Below, in pieces: positions 60,332 through 64,000 of a stretch of DNA of 64,000 nucleotides; the first letter of the stretch is position 1, and each line of letters opens with the position of its first letter. This DNA is from Paenibacillus azoreducens. GTDB lineage: Bacteria > Bacillota > Bacilli > Paenibacillales > Paenibacillaceae. Where the stretch lies: NCBI RefSeq assembly GCF_021654775.1, contig NZ_AP025343.1, positions 1,579,501 through 1,643,500 on the forward strand, read 5' to 3'. The notes beneath the pieces are model-generated. The model did not search any database and was not told the origin of the DNA. It saw only the letters and a list, made by a program, of their open reading frames with translations. Both the position numbers and the translations under genes were made by a program.

Positions 60332-62356
60332 ATGCTGTACACTTTACCTGATGTCAAGTCATTAAAGCGGATTCCGCCGGAGCGCCGGAAAGAGGGCGAC
60401 ACGGTTTGGGTTGCAGGCTACTATAAAGCTGGAGATCCCGGCGCAAAGCTGATGCGCTGGGATGGAAGCAGCACCGCCGCCGACAATGGCGGCACGGTGC
60501 ATGCGCCCGCGGATGGCGGAAAGGGACGCTGGATCATGGCGCACCAAGGAGTCGGAGACTTCAAATATTTCGGCATATTCGGCAAGGAACATCCCGCCGA
60601 TGCGGCGCTGGAGGCCTGGCTGTCCGATCCGTCGGTATACCGTATCGAAGCCAGCTCTGACCTGAGATTTGTCAAACGGCACCGCTTGGAGCGAAGTCAT
60701 ATCGAACTGGATTTCAACGGTTTTGCCGTCTATACCGACGGCATTGAAGAAGCGCCGCCCAATGATCCGTTTGCGGCAGTGTTCCAGTTCCGCGGCAAAC
60801 CTTCGGGGGAAGTGCAGACGGTTCGATTGACGGAGGATCTGGCGGAAATGTCCGATGTGTTTGAAGTGGAGGATGCCGCGGGTTTCGCCGTCGGCGGGTG
60901 GTGGAGAGCCCAGGCAAGCAGGGTTCCGGGCGGAGGCGGCACGGAATGGGAACTTGACAAACTCGTAATGGTAACGGAAATAATCGATGCTAAACATGTA
61001 CGTTTTAACTATAAGAACGGCTGGCGGATCGGGAAGGGCAGGAGTATCACATACCGGAAAATAATCCCGGTGACCAAAGCCCATGTCAAAAACATGATTT
61101 TTTACGGGGCGGGAGCTACCGATACGACCGGGTCGCATCCGCTTGTTTACGAATATGCGGTGGACTGCAACGCGGAAGCCATTGAGGCTTTCGGCACCTT
61201 TTGGCCGGTCATTATGCGCAGGCATTGCACTTATTTTGTTACCGAACGCTGCCGCCTGACCAATCCGGCGGAAGTGATTATTGGCGGCACGGGTTATATG
61301 ACCCAGCAAATCTATTGTCTGTGCGGCCATGTGCGTGACTGTCAGACGAGCAATGCCCGCCATCTGAATGATTTTACGGGTTCGGCCTACTGCCTGGTGG
61401 AGAACTGCCACGGCGACGGCGACGAACACGGTACCTTTGTCACGCACGGCCAATATGAGCATGATCTGACGTTTACCGGAAATTCGGGACTGCTCTCCTT
61501 CGCAAACAGCGGACCGATTTGGGGCGAAAGCGCCAAACGAATCACCGTCAAAAAACATGTCGGCAGCCGCTTTATTTCCTTCCGGAAAGTGACGGATATG
61601 ACGCTTGAGGATGTGCATGTTTTTGAACGGGAGGGGGTGCCTGATTCGGGTTCGATCTGGGTGAATGCGGACGGCGTCCAAATGAAGAACTGCACGGCGG
61701 ACGACGGGGTGGCTTTTTTCCAGGCATCCAGCCGCTCCGAACGCCCAAACGCAATCGAAAACTGCACATTTAAGCTAAGCAAAGGGAACGCTTTGAACCG
61801 GGCGCCAATCACCCGCAATCTTTCCTTTTATAATTGCCATTTTCACGGTTTGGACGGCAATCATTGGAATGCGCCAGGCCGCTTGCACTTTCGCGAATGT
61901 TATCTGCATGGCACGGATCATGCGGAGCCTTTGCGGATGGCGGGACGCGTGTTCAGCTTCCATGGAGGTATGATGGAAAACATCGGCTTAATGCTGTGCG
62001 GAACGGAAAACCAACGCGTGGAAGTGTTCTCTGGCGCGCGGATATGCGGAACAAACCGCAGCAAATCGTTTTTCGCGATCGATAAGGAAGCAGGGCGCGT
62101 GGAATGGATGTTCTCGGGTATGGTCAGTGAGGCCGGTGATAGGGATACTTTGCATTTCAGCCTAATTTCAGGGCACGGTGAATATACCGCCAGCGGCTGC
62201 GTTTTTGAAGGAGGGGGATTTGAGGTCGCGGCCGATTATTTCGAGGGAGGTTACATGCTGCATCAGGGCAATGTAGAGAGGGCGGTAGACCGCGGCGGTC
62301 TGCCGGCGGAAAATGCTGCGGTGCGGCATTTGCAGGGCAATCTGATCTTGCGGTAG
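60332..62356 (+). CDS. Right-handed beta-helix protein, probable polysaccharide-acting enzyme
   Basis: A 674-residue protein without a signal peptide, so it probably works in the cytoplasm on imported material. The N-terminal 100 residues (MLYTLPDVKSLKRIPP, GKGRWIMAHQGVGDFKYFGIFG) resemble the capping region of pectate-lyase-like or phage tailspike helices. From about 280 there are repeated short strand turns ending in Asn or Cys residues (VRDCQTSNARHLNDFTGSAYCLVENCHGDGDEHGTFVTHGQYEHDLTFTGNSGLL, MKNCTADDGVAFF, IENCTFKLSKGNAL, FYNCHFHGLDGNHW, FRECYLHGTDHAE), as expected for a parallel beta helix. The His/Asp cluster near DGDEHGTF could be catalytic. It is the last gene of the operon. Substrate and reaction are unknown. 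Confidence 0.75.
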   Translation: MLYTLPDVKSLKRIPPERRKEGDTVWVAGYYKAGDPGAKLMRWDGSSTAADNGGTVHAPADGGKGRWIMAHQGVGDFKYFGIFGKEHPADAALEAWLSDPSVYRIEASSDLRFVKRHRLERSHIELDFNGFAVYTDGIEEAPPNDPFAAVFQFRGKPSGEVQTVRLTEDLAEMSDVFEVEDAAGFAVGGWWRAQASRVPGGGGTEWELDKLVMVTEIIDAKHVRFNYKNGWRIGKGRSITYRKIIPVTKAHVKNMIFYGAGATDTTGSHPLVYEYAVDCNAEAIEAFGTFWPVIMRRHCTYFVTERCRLTNPAEVIIGGTGYMTQQIYCLCGHVRDCQTSNARHLNDFTGSAYCLVENCHGDGDEHGTFVTHGQYEHDLTFTGNSGLLSFANSGPIWGESAKRITVKKHVGSRFISFRKVTDMTLEDVHVFEREGVPDSGSIWVNADGVQMKNCTADDGVAFFQASSRSERPNAIENCTFKLSKGNALNRAPITRNLSFYNCHFHGLDGNHWNAPGRLHFRECYLHGTDHAEPLRMAGRVFSFHGGMMENIGLMLCGTENQRVEVFSGARICGTNRSKSFFAIDKEAGRVEWMFSGMVSEAGDRDTLHFSLISGHGEYTASGCVFEGGGFEVAADYFEGGYMLHQGNVERAVDRGGLPAENAAVRHLQGNLILR

Positions 62357-62447
62357 CAGGCTTGGGCTCTTTTTCGATGTGACACTGGTTCATCTTTGTC
62401 GACAAATGACATATCGAATATGAAAACTTCCGGGAATCCGGAAGCGA

Positions 62448-62482
62448 AAAGGCTTCAGCTGTATGCTGAGGTCTTTTTTTTC
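62448..62482 (+). terminator. Rho-independent terminator of the carbohydrate operon
   Basis: AAAGGCTTCAGC pairs with GCTGAGGTCTTT (two G-U), followed by eight T. A smaller CTTCCGG/CCGGAAG hairpin precedes it. Confidence 0.85.
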
Positions 62483-62647
62483 GATTTAATTCGCGTTTTG
62501 ATCATGAAAAATACCGTCGTTTTCAGGCAGATTGGTGGTTTAACGAAAAATATCCCGAAAATTTAGATGTTTATAAGAGGTTAATGATTGATTTTGTCGA
62601 AATATTGAGGTAAGAAACCAATGAAATCAATGAAGGGGGAAGTTGGA

Positions 62648-63628
62648 ATGCGGCAGGTAACAAGCGGATATCAAAAACAGAACGATGAAAAGAAAAGGCT
62701 TATGAGCAAGGGATTTCAAATGTTCGGCCTGAGACGGGGCTTGCGTCTGTTGGTTCTGGCTTCGCTCATCTCGGCGGGTATGTTGGCCGGCAGCGCGGCA
62801 GTTCCGGCGATGGCGGCAGAGGCAGGGACTGCTGCAGGCATGAACCAGGATCAAAGTGAAGCATTGACATACTTGAATAGCGTGAGAGCCAAGGTTGGGT
62901 TGCAGCCACTGCAGTTCAGCGCGACGATTTCGAAGGCGGCCCGGCTTCATGCGCTTTATTACAATGCCAATCATGAAAAATTGGCGGAGAATTCGCATAG
63001 CCAAACCAAAGGCGCATCCGGATTTACGGGAGCAACTGTCCTGGAGCGGCTGAAAGCATCCGGTTGGTCGCCCGGCCCGAACGGATATACGACCGGCGAA
63101 GTGATGCATTTCGAGCAGTCGGGGAGTAAGGAAGCCATAGAAAGCTGGCTGAATACCGCTTACCATCGGGAGATTATTCTCAGCCACAAATATAAGGAAA
63201 TCGGAATCGGTCTTGTGGATGGCACTGCAGTCATGGATTTGGCTGGTCCTTATGATCCGGCTCCAATCAAGGGGGGCATCGCCGTATTTCCTTATAACGG
63301 CATGAAAAATGTGGATGTCGGCTTTTACGGGCTTGAAAATCCCAACCCGCTGAGCAAGTTCAATGTGAAAGAATCAGGTTACATTATTTCGGCAACGGCG
63401 CAAAACGAAATGGTATGGCATAAAGCCGACATTACCGACGAGAGCGGGGCTGACGTCCCTTATTTTGAAGAACTTCGCAACAAAAATACGCTGTTTATGT
63501 ACCCCAAATCTGTTCTAAAAGAGAATCATACATATAAAGTGTCATTATCCTATGAAATGAAAGGAAAGGCCGGGAAGCAGCAAATAACCTGGTCATTTAC
63601 CACCGGCGCCGCAGGTTCAAAAAGCTGA
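62648..63628 (+). CDS. Secreted CAP/SCP-domain protein (YkwD-like)
   Basis: A 326-residue exported protein. The start at 62648 has GGGGGAAG upstream; ATG 62702 is a second option. A long N-terminus precedes the signal core (LRLLVLASLISAGMLAGSAAVPAMAAEA). The CAP domain spans about residues 75-205: ALTYLNSVRAKVGLQPLQFSATISKAARLHALYYNANHEKLAENSHSQT, TTGEVMHFEQSGSKEAIESWLNTAYHREIILSHKYKEIGIG. The usual His and Glu cavity residues seem present. A C-terminal Ig-like domain (about 230-320: FNVKESGYIISATAQNEMVWHKADITDESGADVPYF) follows. Role in spore or cell wall biology of relatives is not settled. Confidence 0.85.
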   Translation: MRQVTSGYQKQNDEKKRLMSKGFQMFGLRRGLRLLVLASLISAGMLAGSAAVPAMAAEAGTAAGMNQDQSEALTYLNSVRAKVGLQPLQFSATISKAARLHALYYNANHEKLAENSHSQTKGASGFTGATVLERLKASGWSPGPNGYTTGEVMHFEQSGSKEAIESWLNTAYHREIILSHKYKEIGIGLVDGTAVMDLAGPYDPAPIKGGIAVFPYNGMKNVDVGFYGLENPNPLSKFNVKESGYIISATAQNEMVWHKADITDESGADVPYFEELRNKNTLFMYPKSVLKENHTYKVSLSYEMKGKAGKQQITWSFTTGAAGSKS

Positions 63629-63705
63629 AGCGAAGCGATACCTTTATACTGCGAAGTAAGAACCTCTATACTGACGTTTGCAGACGTGCAAAACATCTAA
63701 GCCCC

Positions 63706-63740
63706 AAAAGCTGCCCTTATGAAATAAGAGGCGGCTTTTT
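63706..63740 (+). terminator. Rho-independent terminator
   Basis: AAAAGCTGCCCTTAT pairs with ATAAGAGGCGGCTTTTT around a GAA loop. Confidence 0.85.
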
Positions 63741-63770
63741 GCTGTCCACTGGTCTGGAAAAAAATAGGGC

Positions 63771-63800
63771 TTTACAAACATTGATGTCATAGTGTACTAT
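63771..63800 (+). promoter_or_regulatory. Promoter of the right-edge ABC transporter gene
   Basis: TTTACA (63771-63776), 18-bp spacer, TACTAT (63795-63800). Confidence 0.65.
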
Positions 63801-63815
63801 TCAACTAGAACACTA
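63790..63815. promoter_or_regulatory. Inverted-repeat operator overlapping the -10
   Basis: TAGTGTACTA and TAGAACACTA, separated by six bases, are inverted copies with one mismatch. The AGTGT...ACACT outline resembles the sites of YtrA-type GntR regulators that control multidrug or export-type ABC operons. Confidence 0.55.
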
Positions 63816-63835
63816 ATACAAGAGGAGATGTGAGC

Positions 63836-64000
63836 ATGAATCATCCCAATGATATACAATTAGACGCCGTGCTGTCGCTGCGGGGCGTTTCCAAGAAAAT
63901 AGGGAACAAAAAAATCGTGGATCAGCTATCGTTTGATGTCCATGAAGGGGAAATCGTCGGTTTGCTCGGACCGAACGGCGCGGGGAAGACGACAACGATC
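63836..64000 (+). CDS. ABC transporter ATP-binding protein (partial, runs off right edge)
   Basis: The first 55 residues are visible. AGAGGAGA precedes ATG 63836. After 13 residues the ABC domain begins [43 protein letters not shown], with a full Walker A ([10 protein letters not shown]). The form is that of single-domain export-type ATPases with a separate permease, as in CcmA/YtrB-like systems. The rest lies outside the window. An inverted-repeat operator overlaps its promoter. Confidence 0.9.
   Translation, partial: MNHPNDIQLDAVLSLRGVSKKIGNKKIVDQLSFDVHEGEIVGLLGPNGAGKTTTI

Noticed and set aside
60362-61681. Long minus-strand open frame opposite the beta-helix gene
   Set aside because: No start signal and low-complexity composition; the plus-strand frame has an AAAGGAGG-type site and operon context.

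Overview
The window looks like chromosomal DNA of a Paenibacillus-type member of the Bacillales. The reasons are strong AGGAGG-type ribosome binding sites, several TTG/GTG starts, sigma-A promoters, U-tailed hairpin terminators, S-layer (SLH) anchoring, LplB/YtcP-type sugar transporters, a gluconate regulon close to that of Bacillus, and intergenic repeats of a kind common in Paenibacillus. No rRNA, tRNA, CRISPR array or intact insertion sequence was seen. A TetR gene runs off the left edge and an ABC transporter ATPase runs off the right edge.

Layout. 1-8.2 kb: two TetR regulators, a short-chain dehydrogenase with a palindromic operator, greA, a decayed DinB-like gene, a nitronate monooxygenase, a YpsA-like protein, a Gfo/Idh/MocA oxidoreductase with an unknown partner, and a PAS histidine kinase. 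8.4-15.9 kb: a secreted PQQ-like propeller protein, tatD, a membrane diguanylate cyclase, and hflX behind a long leader with a 13-codon peptide ORF and a terminator. 16.2-18.2 kb: a small lipoprotein, a lipase with a helical C-terminal domain and a WXG-like protein, which together resemble the type VII secreted phospholipase (TslA) toxin-immunity-partner loci. 18.4-26.6 kb: a secreted repeat protein, a phosphonate-type ABC transporter (phnD, phnC and two permeases) and a 2',3'-cyclic nucleotidase behind a strongly structured RNA leader.

26.9-33.1 kb: a large secreted cohesin plus dockerin protein, a cohesin plus SLH protein, and an FMN riboswitch controlling an EamA transporter. 33.1-34.1 kb is intergenic, repeat-rich, and ends in a cre site. 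34.1-39.7 kb: an Opp/Dpp-type ABC operon. 39.9-42.9 kb: a chemotaxis receptor with a possible sigma-D promoter and an unknown secreted protein. 43.1-48.2 kb: the gluconate locus gnd-gntR-gntP-gntK, with operators, a cre site and a MITE-like element before gntK. 48.4-53.7 kb: two zinc-ribbon membrane proteins (one TcaA/YvbJ-like), an ADP-ribosylglycohydrolase-family protein and an AraC regulator.

53.8-62.4 kb: a carbohydrate utilisation locus. A GntR winged helix fused to a solute-binding-protein-like sensor precedes a promoter/operator region and an operon of a dehydrogenase, two permeases, a solute-binding lipoprotein and a cytoplasmic beta-helix protein. 62.6-64 kb: a secreted CAP-domain protein and the start of an ABC transporter operon with a palindromic operator.

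The strongest leads are the TslA-like locus, the cohesin/dockerin/SLH pair, the solute-binding-protein-fused regulator, the hflX attenuator leader, and the unclassified structured RNA before the cyclic nucleotidase.
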